Source: Sorangium cellulosum | GTDB lineage: Bacteria; Myxococcota_A; Polyangia; Polyangiales; Polyangiaceae | Assembly: GCF_004135735.1 (NCBI RefSeq) | Contig: NZ_CP012670.1 | Coordinates: 9,247,501-9,311,500, forward strand | DNA: 64,000 bases | Reading direction: 5' to 3' | Shown here: piece after piece, positions 41,380 to 49,255 of the stretch | Numbering within the stretch: position 1 is the first letter of the stretch | Layout of the letters: every line of letters starts with the position of its first letter | The notes under the pieces: model-generated | Seen by the model: the letters and a program-made list of their open reading frames with translations, nothing else | Databases searched by the model: none | What the model was told of the DNA's origin: nothing | Position numbers and translations under genes: made by a program

Positions 41380-42513
41380 ATGACGACCAACGGACAGCAG
41401 CAGGCGGGTGGGCTCAACATCACCGGAGGGGCGGCGATCGTCGCGCCCGTGAGCGCGTTTCCGAACGGAGTTCCGGGCAACGCGCTCATCGTCATCCCCA
41501 TGAACAAGCCGACCGATGAGCTGAAGGGGATGCTCGAGAAGGGCCCCACGGCCGTGACCCTCGATCAGATGTGGCAGCTCCTCGGCTTCAACGGCCCTGC
41601 GGTGCAGGTGCAGGACGAGCAGGGGCGCCCCATCGCGATCGGCCTGGAGGACCTCCTGGCGGGCCTCGAAAAGCACTGGACCGAGCAGCCCGATGACCTG
41701 AACCGCGGGCGCATCTACGCGCAGGAGCTCCTCAAGCACAACCGGCTGCAGCGCGCCGAGCAGGTGCTCTCGAAGGTCGTGGCGAAGGGCGGCACGGGCG
41801 ACGACTGGCTCGCGCTCGGCATCGCGCAGCTCTCCCAGGACAAGCACGACAAGGCCGAGGGGACGCTCAAGGGCGCGCAGAACCTGCTCAAGGACAACCC
41901 CTACCCCTCGCTGCACCTGGCGAAGCTGTACCAGGCGCGCAAGGACGACGCGAAGGAGCGCGAGTTCATCGACAAGGCGATCGCGATCGACGCGGGCTGC
42001 ATCGACGCGTGGGCGTACCTCTTCCAGTACCTGAAGCAGCGCGGCGACGAGGCGAGCGCGATCTCCGAGATGGAGAAGCTCGCGGCCGACAAGAAGACGG
42101 CCGCGCCGTACATAGCGATCCAGGGCTTCTTCGCGGGCAACGAGGAGACGCGGGACAAGGCCATCGAGTACGCGAAGAAGGCCGTCGACCTGAACCCGGA
42201 CGACCCGCTGGCGCTGCTCTGCCTGTCGGCGCTGTACGGGCAGAAGAACGATCTCGAGGCCGTGGTTCGCCTGCTCCAGCCGCACGAGGCGAAGATGAGC
42301 CGCGACGTGCGCCTGGCGAACAACTACTTCGAGGCGCTCTTCCAGTCGCGCCAGCTCGAGAAGGTGACGAAGCTGCTGAACGCGCTCGCCGGCTCTCCGA
42401 GCAAGGAAGTAAAGCAGTTCGCCATCGAGCGCTCGCGCGCCGTCGCTCAGTACCTGCAGCAGCAGCAGCAGCAGCTCGCCGCGGCGGCCCAGCCGGCGCA
42501 GCGCAAGGCCTGA
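41380..42513 (+). CDS. Cytoplasmic TPR protein
   Basis: This 377-residue protein has no signal peptide. After an N-terminal segment (NGVPGNALIVIPMNKPTDELKGML) it consists of TPR helices from about residue 105 to 360. These include RGRIYAQELLKHNRLQRAEQVLSKVVAKG and KAIEYAKKAVDLNPDDPLALLCLSALYGQ. It ends in a poly-Gln run (QQQQQQ near residue 358) and an Ala tail. It probably serves as a protein-interaction scaffold; the partner is unknown. It is convergent with the HAD gene, with a strong hairpin between them. Confidence 0.85.
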   Translation: MTTNGQQQAGGLNITGGAAIVAPVSAFPNGVPGNALIVIPMNKPTDELKGMLEKGPTAVTLDQMWQLLGFNGPAVQVQDEQGRPIAIGLEDLLAGLEKHWTEQPDDLNRGRIYAQELLKHNRLQRAEQVLSKVVAKGGTGDDWLALGIAQLSQDKHDKAEGTLKGAQNLLKDNPYPSLHLAKLYQARKDDAKEREFIDKAIAIDAGCIDAWAYLFQYLKQRGDEASAISEMEKLAADKKTAAPYIAIQGFFAGNEETRDKAIEYAKKAVDLNPDDPLALLCLSALYGQKNDLEAVVRLLQPHEAKMSRDVRLANNYFEALFQSRQLEKVTKLLNALAGSPSKEVKQFAIERSRAVAQYLQQQQQQLAAAAQPAQRKA

Positions 42514-42524
42514 CCTCACACGCG

Positions 42525-42556
42525 GGGCGCGGTGGGCGCGGTCGGCGCCCCCGCGC
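42525..42556. terminator. Hairpin between convergent TPR and HAD genes
   Basis: GGCGCGGTGGGCGC (42525-42538) pairs with GGCGCCCCCGCGCC (42543-42556) with one bulged T and a 4-nt loop. It sits 12 bp after the TPR stop. There is no U-tract on either strand, as is common at this GC content, so it may serve both convergent genes. Confidence 0.5.
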
Positions 42557-42604
42557 CTGAGCGCATCCTTCCAGTTCTTGCGCTGTGCGCGGGCGCCTCG
42601 GTGA

Positions 42605-43447
42605 TCAGTGGCCGAACGCGCGGCGGATGGCCTCGGCGATGCCGCCGCCGAGCGAGCCGTCGGCTTCCAGGTGGTCCGTCGCCGCCTGCTTCACGCTCTC
42701 GGGTGCCTGCCCCATGGCAAAGGAGCGCCCGGCGACCTCGAACATCGGCACGTCGTTGAGCCAGTCGCCGACGACGACCACGTCCGCCGGCGAGCACCCG
42801 TGGTGCTCCGCCAGCCACGCGATCGCCGTCCCCTTCGTGGGCCCAGCGGCGCGGACCAGCATCGCGAAGATGCTGGCGCGGGGATCGCGCGCGACGGGGA
42901 ACGAGACCACGAAGGCCACGTGACCGAGCTCGGACCGGATCTCCTCGACGGCGGCCGTGATCTGCCGCTCGGTCCCGATCGCCACCAGCGCGAGCAGGCC
43001 GTGGTCGTGCTCCCAGTACGGGTGCGACAGGACACGCTCGACCTCGGCGATGGCGCTGGACCAGGTGCGGACATAGTGGACGTGGGGCGCGCCGGACGCG
43101 TCGTGGACGATGCTGTCCTGCGCGAACAGGAAGCAGGCCATCGCGTGCCGCTCGATGACCGAGCGCAGGAGGGTCGCGTCGGCGCCGAAGATCGTCCGCG
43201 AGTACAGGTGCGCGTCGCCCCCGGTGTGCACGATGTGGCTGCCGTCGACGCACGCGATGGGGCCGATCACGCCGATCTGCCGCGCGACGTCGCGCGTCCC
43301 CGAGTACAGGCGCCCGGTCGCGATCGAGACCGGGACGCCGGCGGCCTGGAGCCGCCGGATGGCGCGGAGATCTTCGTGATGGATGGAGCCGTCTCGACGG
43401 AGGAGCGTTCCATCGACGTCAACGGCGAGGAGCTTGTACGTGGTCAC
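42605..43447 (-). CDS. HAD-superfamily (Cof-type) phosphatase
   Basis: This 280-residue phosphatase is of the Cof/YbjI subclass (type IIB cap). Motif I is DVDGTLL (Asp10 and Asp12), motif II is VSIATGRLYSGT, motif III uses Lys in PTKGTAIAWL, and motif IV is VVVGDWLNDVPMF. All four catalytic motifs are intact. Such enzymes hydrolyse sugar phosphates, flavin phosphates or other small phosphoesters. The motif IV Trp (GDWLND instead of GDxxND) is typical of some subfamilies. The start is GTG. It follows the rpmA terminator on the same strand, so it is probably transcribed separately. Confidence 0.9.
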   Translation of the reverse strand: MTTYKLLAVDVDGTLLRRDGSIHHEDLRAIRRLQAAGVPVSIATGRLYSGTRDVARQIGVIGPIACVDGSHIVHTGGDAHLYSRTIFGADATLLRSVIERHAMACFLFAQDSIVHDASGAPHVHYVRTWSSAIAEVERVLSHPYWEHDHGLLALVAIGTERQITAAVEEIRSELGHVAFVVSFPVARDPRASIFAMLVRAAGPTKGTAIAWLAEHHGCSPADVVVVGDWLNDVPMFEVAGRSFAMGQAPESVKQAATDHLEADGSLGGGIAEAIRRAFGH

Positions 43448-43494
43448 CGCGCTTGGACGGACCGCGAGCGCTGCAGACGCGACAAAGGGGACAC

Positions 43495-43527
43495 GATGGC
43501 CCGGATCCCGAGGATCCGGAGGCCATC
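43495..43527 (-). terminator. Hairpin terminator of the rplU-rpmA operon
   Basis: GATGGC and CCGGATCC (43495-43508) pair with GGATCCGG and GGCCATC (43512-43527), with one bulged A and a 3-nt loop. It begins 14 bp beyond the rpmA stop on the minus strand. Only a short U-run follows, but the stem is long and stable, fitting an intrinsic terminator. Confidence 0.65.
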
Positions 43528-43540
43528 TCCGAGGCGAGAA

Positions 43541-43798
43541 TCAGGAAGCCGGGTAGACCGACACCTGCTTCTTGGTGTTGGACTTCCACTCGTACTTCAC
43601 GACGCCATCCACGAGGGCAAAGAGCGTGAAGTCGCGGCCGGTGCCGACGTTCTCGCCGGCATGAATCGACGAGCCGACCTGCCGGACCAGGATGTTGCCC
43701 GCACGCACGGGCGCCCCGGCATACACCTTCACCCCGCGGCGCTGCGCGTTCGAATCGCGGCCGTTCCTGGAGGAGCCGCCGCCCTTTTTGTGAGCCAT
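43541..43798 (-). CDS. rpmA: 50S ribosomal protein L27
   Basis: This 85-residue L27 has the typical MAHKKGGGSSRNGRDSNAQR start. Its N-terminus extends towards the peptidyl-transferase centre, and the body is GVKVYAGAPVRAGNILVRQ. It starts 14 bp after rplU ends, the usual rplU-rpmA operon order, and is followed by a strong hairpin terminator. There is no N-terminal cleavage extension of the kind seen in Firmicutes. Confidence 0.98.
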   Translation of the reverse strand: MAHKKGGGSSRNGRDSNAQRRGVKVYAGAPVRAGNILVRQVGSSIHAGENVGTGRDFTLFALVDGVVKYEWKSNTKKQVSVYPAS

Positions 43799-43812
43799 GT
43801 CTACTTCTCCTG

Positions 43813-44121
43813 CTAGGCGGTGATGCCGGTGATCTTGAGCTCGGTGTACGGCTGGCGATGGCCGTTCTTGCGGCGGTAGTTCTTCCGGCGCTTGAACTTG
43901 AAGACCACGATCTTCTTGCCGCGGTCCTGCCCGGTGATCTCGGCGGCGACGGAGGCGCCGCTCACAAGGGGCCTGCCGATCTTGGGGGTGTCTCCGCCGA
44001 CGAGGAGCACCTCGCTGAAGGTGATCTTGTCACCGGCATTGCCGGCGAGCTTCTCGACCCGGAGCTTCTGACCTTCGGCGACCCGATACTGCTTGCCGCC
44101 CGTCTTGATGACCGCGTACAT
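43813..44121 (-). CDS. rplU: 50S ribosomal protein L21
   Basis: This 102-residue L21 starts MYAVIKTGGKQYRV and contains the family signature KFKRRKNYRRKNGHRQPYTELKI near the C-terminus, which contacts 23S rRNA. It is the first gene of the rplU-rpmA operon. A near-consensus promoter lies about 100 bp upstream, leaving a leader of roughly 95 nt. Confidence 0.98.
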   Translation of the reverse strand: MYAVIKTGGKQYRVAEGQKLRVEKLAGNAGDKITFSEVLLVGGDTPKIGRPLVSGASVAAEITGQDRGKKIVVFKFKRRKNYRRKNGHRQPYTELKITGITA

Positions 44122-44223
44122 GGTGCGTCTTCCTCAACCTGGGGACCGCGAATCCCTCACCTGACGCCGCGTGGTGAACGCCGCGGAAAGGCCCACGAGG
44201 GGCCCGGTGAGCGAGGGAGCGGC

Positions 44224-44251
44224 AGTATACGGACCTTGAGCAGCTTGGCAA
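44224..44251 (-). promoter_or_regulatory. Housekeeping-type promoter of rplU-rpmA
   Basis: On the minus strand TTGCCA (44246-44251) is followed after exactly 16 nt by TATACT (44224-44229). Both are one base off the sigma-70 consensus. Transcription would start near 44216 and read rplU after about 95 nt. Confidence 0.65.
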
Positions 44252-44411
44252 GTGCTTCGCAGCGTCGGGGCCGGGTTCTTCGCCCGGAGATGGAGATCCC
44301 GCTGGATCCGCGGCGCAACGGCCGGGCAGCGGCCACGAGCGGCCACGACCGATTGCGCGGTCGCGACCGCTGCGCCTCCCTTCCTTCCACCCTCCACCCG
44401 AGCTCCCGCGT

Positions 44412-47024
44412 TCACGCCTTGGTGAAGACGAACCTGTCGTCCGACACGTCGACCTGCATGACCTGGCCGGCCTGGTAGCCGCCGGCCAGGATCGTCTCGG
44501 CGAGCGGGTTCTGGAGCTCGCGCAGGATGGCCCGCTTCAGCGGGCGAGCGCCGAGGCTCGGCTCGTAGCCGAGCTCGACGAGCCGGGCCTTGGCGGCGTC
44601 CGTGAGCGAGAGGCGGATCTCCTTGTCCGTCAGCAGCCGCTCGAGGCGGCGGAGCTGGATGTCCACGATGCCCCGGAGATCCTCCTTGCTGAGCGCCTTG
44701 AAGACCACGATGTCGTCGATGCGGTTCAGGAACTCGGGGCGGAAGAACCCGCGCAGCTCTTCCAGCAGCACGTCGCGGATCGCCTCGCGGCCGTCCTCCG
44801 TCGACCAGAGCTTCGCGTCGGTCTCGAGCACGCGCTTGGAGCCGATGTTCGAGGTCATGATGACGACCGTGTTCGAGAAATCGGCCAGCCGGCCCCGGCC
44901 GTCCGTGAGCCGGCCGTCGTCCAGGATCTGGAGCAGCAGGTTGAACACGTCCGCGTGCGCCTTCTCGACCTCGTCGAACAGCAGCACGCTGTACGGCCTG
45001 CGCCGGGCCGCCTCGGTCAGGAAGCCGCCCTGCTCGCTGTCCGCGTAGCCCGGGGGCGCGCCGATCAGGCGCTGGGCCATGTGGCGCTCCATGAACTCGC
45101 TCATGTCCATGCGCGTCAGCGCCTGCTCGTCGTCGAACAGGAACTCCGCGAGCGCCTTCGCGAGCTCCGTCTTGCCCACGCCGCTCGGGCCGAGGAACAG
45201 GAACGAGCCGATCGGCTTGCCCGGGTCGCGCAGGCCGACGCGGCCGCGGCGCACCGCCTTCGCGATCGCGCGCACCGCCTCGTCCTGCCCCACCACGCGC
45301 TGGGCGAGCCGCTCCTCCATCTTGAGGAGCTTCTCGGCCTCGCCCTCGAGCATCTTGGCCACGGGGATGCCGGTCCACTCGTTGAGCGTGGCGGCCACGT
45401 CCGACTCGCTGACGACGTTCGAGGCGGGCGCGATCCCCTCGCGCTGCGCGGCCTCCTCGGCCGCCTGGAGCCGCCGCTTGATCTCCGGGATCGTGACGTG
45501 CTCGAGCTCGCCGATCTTGGCGAACACCTTGTCGCGCTGGGCGACCTTCAGGGCCTCCGTCGCGGCGACGAGCTCCCGGCGGATGGACTGGCACGCGGCG
45601 ATGACGCCGCGGCGCGACGCGTTGCGGGCGCGCATCGCCTGCGCCCTGGGCTCGATGTCCGCGAGCTCCGCCTCCAGGCGCGCGCGGGTCTGGACGCTGA
45701 GCTTGTCGTCGTCGTCGGCGAGCGCGGCGATCTGCGCGCGCAGCGCGTCGACGCGCCGGGTCAGCGTATCGAGCTCGGCCGGCACCCCGTCGACCTCCAC
45801 CCGCTTGCGCGCGGACGTCTCGTCGAGCAGGTCCACGGCCGTGTCGGGGAGCGCGCGATCCGAGAGGTATCGCTTCGCCAGCGCGACGGCCGACGCGATG
45901 GCGCTCTCGCCCACCCGGACGCGGTGGTGGGACTCGTATTTCGTCGCGATCCCGCGCAGGATCTCCGTCGCCTGATCGATGCTCGGGGCCTCCAGGGTGA
46001 TGGTCGAGAAGCGCCGGATGATCCCGGGGTCGCGGTCGTTGATCTTGCGCACGCCCTCGGGCGTCGTCGTGGCGACGATCCGGATCTCCCCGCGCGACAG
46101 GAGCGGCTTCAGGAGCTCGCCGACGCCCGCGCCCTGCACGCCCTGGCCGAAGAGCGCGTCGAGATCCTCGACCACGAGGATGCTCTCGGCGTCCTGCTCG
46201 CCGCGCAGGCGGTCCACGAGGACCTTGAGGCGCTGCTCGATCTCGCCGCGGAGCTTCGCCCCGGCGACGAGCGCGCCGGTGTCGAGCTCGTAGAGGTGGG
46301 CGCCGGCCAGGTTCGTCGGCACGTCGCCGTGGGCGATCCGGTCGGCCAGACCCCGGATGAGGGCGGTCTTGCCCACGCCGGGCTCGCCGACGATGAGCGG
46401 GTGGTTCTTGAACCGCCGCTCGAGGATCTGGAGCAGGCGGCGCGCCTCGACGTCGCGCCCGATCACCGGGTCGAAGCGCCCCTCCCGGGCGTCGGCCACG
46501 AGATCACGGGTGTAGGGCGCGGGCTGCCCCGGCTCCGCGGCGCTCCCGAGCGCGGGCAGCGGCTCCCGCGAGGCGGCCTCCAGCGCCCCGAGGTGCGGCC
46601 GGAACGCCCCCGGGCCGATGCCGAACGAGGAGAGGATCTCCCCCGCGGGCCCCCGGATCTCCTGGGCGAGCGCGTGGAGCAGGTGCTCGATGCCCACGTT
46701 CGCGGACTTGTCCCGCGTCGCCTCCCGCTCGGCGCGCCCCAGGAGGTCGAGCAGCCGCGGGCTCACGTACGCCACCCCGCTGCTCGACCTGGGCAGCTTC
46801 TTCAACGCGCTCTCGGCGAGCTGGAGCACCTCGTTCGGGTCGGCCCCGGCCCGCCGGAACACCTCCGACACCCCCCGGTCACGCTCGATCAGCCGCGTCA
46901 GCAGGTGCAGCGGAGTGACCTCGGTGTGCTGGCGCTCGTCCGCGATCTGCTGGGCGCCGGCGACGACCTGCTTCGCGTCGCTCGTATAGCGATCGAGGTG
47001 AATCGTCCCCTCTTTGTCGGCCAT
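44412..47024 (-). CDS. Divergent ClpB-like AAA+ unfoldase with altered D1 and pore loops
   Basis: This 870-residue protein has the ClpB layout: Clp N-domain (3-145), D1 AAA+ (170-400, Walker A GEPGVGKT at 213-220), a coiled-coil middle region (410-535) and D2 (540-870, Walker A GPSGVGKT at 612-619, Walker B LLFDEVEKAH). Departures from ClpB: the D1 Walker B reads ILVVEDLD, with Glu286-Asp287 where Asp-Glu is standard. D1 pore loop KYRG is KLRG (Leu258). D2 pore loop GYVGY is GYADS (659-663). No ClpP-binding tripeptide loop was recognised. It is probably a specialised paralogue of the ClpB disaggregase. It lies upstream of rplU on the same strand and has its own TAGGCT box. Confidence 0.85.
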   Translation of the reverse strand: MADKEGTIHLDRYTSDAKQVVAGAQQIADERQHTEVTPLHLLTRLIERDRGVSEVFRRAGADPNEVLQLAESALKKLPRSSSGVAYVSPRLLDLLGRAEREATRDKSANVGIEHLLHALAQEIRGPAGEILSSFGIGPGAFRPHLGALEAASREPLPALGSAAEPGQPAPYTRDLVADAREGRFDPVIGRDVEARRLLQILERRFKNHPLIVGEPGVGKTALIRGLADRIAHGDVPTNLAGAHLYELDTGALVAGAKLRGEIEQRLKVLVDRLRGEQDAESILVVEDLDALFGQGVQGAGVGELLKPLLSRGEIRIVATTTPEGVRKINDRDPGIIRRFSTITLEAPSIDQATEILRGIATKYESHHRVRVGESAIASAVALAKRYLSDRALPDTAVDLLDETSARKRVEVDGVPAELDTLTRRVDALRAQIAALADDDDKLSVQTRARLEAELADIEPRAQAMRARNASRRGVIAACQSIRRELVAATEALKVAQRDKVFAKIGELEHVTIPEIKRRLQAAEEAAQREGIAPASNVVSESDVAATLNEWTGIPVAKMLEGEAEKLLKMEERLAQRVVGQDEAVRAIAKAVRRGRVGLRDPGKPIGSFLFLGPSGVGKTELAKALAEFLFDDEQALTRMDMSEFMERHMAQRLIGAPPGYADSEQGGFLTEAARRRPYSVLLFDEVEKAHADVFNLLLQILDDGRLTDGRGRLADFSNTVVIMTSNIGSKRVLETDAKLWSTEDGREAIRDVLLEELRGFFRPEFLNRIDDIVVFKALSKEDLRGIVDIQLRRLERLLTDKEIRLSLTDAAKARLVELGYEPSLGARPLKRAILRELQNPLAETILAGGYQAGQVMQVDVSDDRFVFTKA

Positions 47025-47030
47025 GCGCGC

Positions 47031-47036
47031 AGCCTA
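47031..47036 (-). promoter_or_regulatory. Candidate -10 box of a leaderless promoter (TAGGCT)
   Basis: TAGGCT on the minus strand ends 6 nt before the ATG at 47024 of the ClpB-like gene, which lacks a ribosome binding site. It is one of the set of TAnnnT boxes at this position. Confidence 0.35.
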
Positions 47037-47103
47037 CCGCACGCCGCGGCCTGCGCGCTTGCATCTTTGGCCGTCCCGATAAAGGAAAGAGGACGGGATT
47101 TCC

Positions 47104-47397
47104 ATGCAGGCAGCCGAAGTTATCCTCTACGTCACCGACTACTGCGGATACTGCGCGATGGCGAAGCGCCTCCTGACCCAGAAGCAGGCGCGCTTCACCC
47201 AGATCAACGTGGAGGCGCGAGACGACCTCCGCGCCTGGCTGGTCGAGGCGTCCGGGCAGCGGACCGTCCCCCAGATCTTCATCAACGGGAAGAGCATCGG
47301 CGGGTTCAGCGAGCTCGCGGCCCTGGACAGGAAGGGCGAGCTCGACGCGCTCCTCGGCGAAGCGCCGAGCGCGGACGCGCCCGCCCTGCCGCGCTGA
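47104..47397 (+). CDS. Glutaredoxin (dithiol, GrxC-like)
   Basis: This 97-residue glutaredoxin has the active site CGYC (residues 15-18) in TDYCGYCAMAKRLL. The glutathione-binding TVPQIFINGKSIGGFSEL carries the cis-Pro. It reduces protein disulphides with glutathione. The N-terminal Cys of the active site should be sufficient for deglutathionylation. It has an AGAGGACGGG-like ribosome binding region upstream and is divergent from the ClpB-like gene, only 79 bp apart. Confidence 0.93.
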   Translation: MQAAEVILYVTDYCGYCAMAKRLLTQKQARFTQINVEARDDLRAWLVEASGQRTVPQIFINGKSIGGFSELAALDRKGELDALLGEAPSADAPALPR

Positions 47398-47577
47398 GGG
47401 CAGTCCATGTGCGGTGTGGACAGGCGCCGGCGCGCCCCGAGGGCCCTGGCCGGCGAGGCTGCCCCCTGGCGCGGGTAGGTGATAAGCTCCGGCGCGGGGA
47501 CGGGGCGCAGCTTTTCTTGATACGGTTCGTCCAATAGGGCCTCCTGGGCTTCCTCCGCCCCCTGAGCCGCCACCGCC

Positions 47578-49248
47578 ATGCCTAGCAGCCCCGACAGCAC
47601 TGCCGCAGCGCCTCAGCCGGCCGAGGGGTCGCTCGTCGGGAAGCGGGTACAAAAGTACGAGATCGTACGAACGATCGGGCGTGGCGGGATGGGCACGGTC
47701 TACGAGGCGATCAACACCGCCATCGGCAAGCGCGTCGCGATGAAGTTCGTCGACGCCGACCTCGCGCAGAACAAGGACGCGGTGGCGCGGTTTCACCGCG
47801 AGGCCCAGGCGGCGAGCGCGGTCGAGAGCGCGCATATCGTCGAGATCTTCGACTCCGGGTTCGCGGACGACATCCCCTTCCTCGTCATGGAGCTGCTCCG
47901 CGGCGAGGATCTCGCCCACCGCATCCGGCGCTGCGGCAGGCTCGACCTGGGCGAGGCGCTCCACGTGATCGCGCAGATCCTCCGCGGTCTGCACCGCGCC
48001 CACGAAGCGGGCATCGTCCACCGCGACCTCAAGCCGGACAACATCTTCCTGGTCGACCGCGACGACGACCCGAACTTCGCCAAGATCCTGGACTTCGGCA
48101 TCTCGAAGGTGCCCCGCGCCAGCGGCGTGTCGGCCCACACGTTGACCCGGCAGGGCACGGTGCTCGGAACGCCGTTCTACATGTCGCCCGAGCAGGCGCA
48201 GGCGCTGCCGGACGTGGACGGGAGGACCGACCTCTGGGCCGTGGGCGCGATCCTCTACGAGTGCCTGACCGGACACCCGCCCCACAGCGGCAACTCGTAC
48301 GAGCAGGTGATCGTCAACATCTGCATGAAGGACGCCCAGGACGTGCGGATGAGCAACCCGGCTGTCCCGGAGCCGATCGCGCGCGTCATCGCGAAGGCGC
48401 TCGCGCGGGACCGGGACGCGAGGTACGCGTCGGCGCGGGAGCTCCTCGACGCGCTGGTCGCGGCGTCCGGCGGGGCGCTCGCGTCGCGGCGCAGCTCGAG
48501 CGACGAGCTCGGGGTGCTGACGACGAGCGCGGCGGGGGCGGCGGGGCAGGTCCTGGCGCAGCGGACGCCGGGCGATCCGGGCATCGGCCTGGATCCGACG
48601 CTCGAGGTGCAGGGCAGCGGCTCGAAGGTGGGCTGGTCGAGCAACGGCCGCGCCGGCGCGCGGGGGCCGCGGTGGCGCGCGCTCGTCGCGGTCGCGCTGG
48701 TCTCGATGGTCAGCGGGCTCGCCGGCGCGCTCCTCATCGCGCGCCGCTCGCCGCCGGTCGAGGAGGTCGCGGCCGCGCCTGTGCCCCCTTCCCAGGTCTC
48801 GGTCGCGCTCCGGGCGAACGCCGAAGGCGCGCGCTTCCTCGTGGACGGTGTGGACCTGGCCGACCGTACGCTGCGCGGCCGCGAGGGCGAGACGAAGCGG
48901 GTGCGGATCGAGGCGTCGGGCTACACGCCGGTCGACAAGGAAGTGACGCTCCAGGTTGGCCAGGAGCTGATCGAGGTGCAGCTCGATCCGCTGCCGCTCG
49001 TCGTGACGCCGGCGCCCACGGCGGCCGCGCCCACGGCGGCCGCGGTCGCGGAGCCAGCGCCTCCTGCGTCCGCCTCGCGCCCCGCGGCCGCGCCGGGCGC
49101 GCGCAAGGCGACGGCGATCCCCTTCTCGGCGCGCCCGCGGGGGACGGGCACCGGCGCGAAGCCCGCCGCTCCGACCAGGCCCGCCCCGGAGGTCGCGACG
49201 CCCAAGCCGGGTGGGGTCGCGGCCGGGCTCCAGCTCAAGGTCGACTGA
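47578..49248 (+). CDS. Membrane Ser/Thr protein kinase with PEGA domain
   Basis: This 556-residue Hanks-type kinase has its kinase domain at about 27-290, with Gly loop GRGGMGTVYEA, Lys in VAMKFV, HRDLKPDNIFL, DFGISKV and GTPFYMSPEQ. The catalytic set is complete. A transmembrane helix (about 362-385: ALVAVALVSMVSGLAGALLIA) leads to an external PEGA domain (about 400-475: ANAEGARFLVDGVDLADRTL, then EASGYTPVDKEVTL) and a Pro/Ala tail. The next gene, 8 bp downstream, encodes a TPR/PEGA outer-membrane-type protein, suggesting a signalling pair. No ribosome binding site is obvious before the ATG. Confidence 0.93.
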   Translation: MPSSPDSTAAAPQPAEGSLVGKRVQKYEIVRTIGRGGMGTVYEAINTAIGKRVAMKFVDADLAQNKDAVARFHREAQAASAVESAHIVEIFDSGFADDIPFLVMELLRGEDLAHRIRRCGRLDLGEALHVIAQILRGLHRAHEAGIVHRDLKPDNIFLVDRDDDPNFAKILDFGISKVPRASGVSAHTLTRQGTVLGTPFYMSPEQAQALPDVDGRTDLWAVGAILYECLTGHPPHSGNSYEQVIVNICMKDAQDVRMSNPAVPEPIARVIAKALARDRDARYASARELLDALVAASGGALASRRSSSDELGVLTTSAAGAAGQVLAQRTPGDPGIGLDPTLEVQGSGSKVGWSSNGRAGARGPRWRALVAVALVSMVSGLAGALLIARRSPPVEEVAAAPVPPSQVSVALRANAEGARFLVDGVDLADRTLRGREGETKRVRIEASGYTPVDKEVTLQVGQELIEVQLDPLPLVVTPAPTAAAPTAAAVAEPAPPASASRPAAAPGARKATAIPFSARPRGTGTGAKPAAPTRPAPEVATPKPGGVAAGLQLKVD

Positions 49249-49255
49249 GGCGAGC

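Noticed and set aside
47059..47085. Promoter for the glutaredoxin gene (TTGCAT with GATAAA or TAAAGG)
   Set aside because: Spacing is 13-15 nt and the -10 match is poor.
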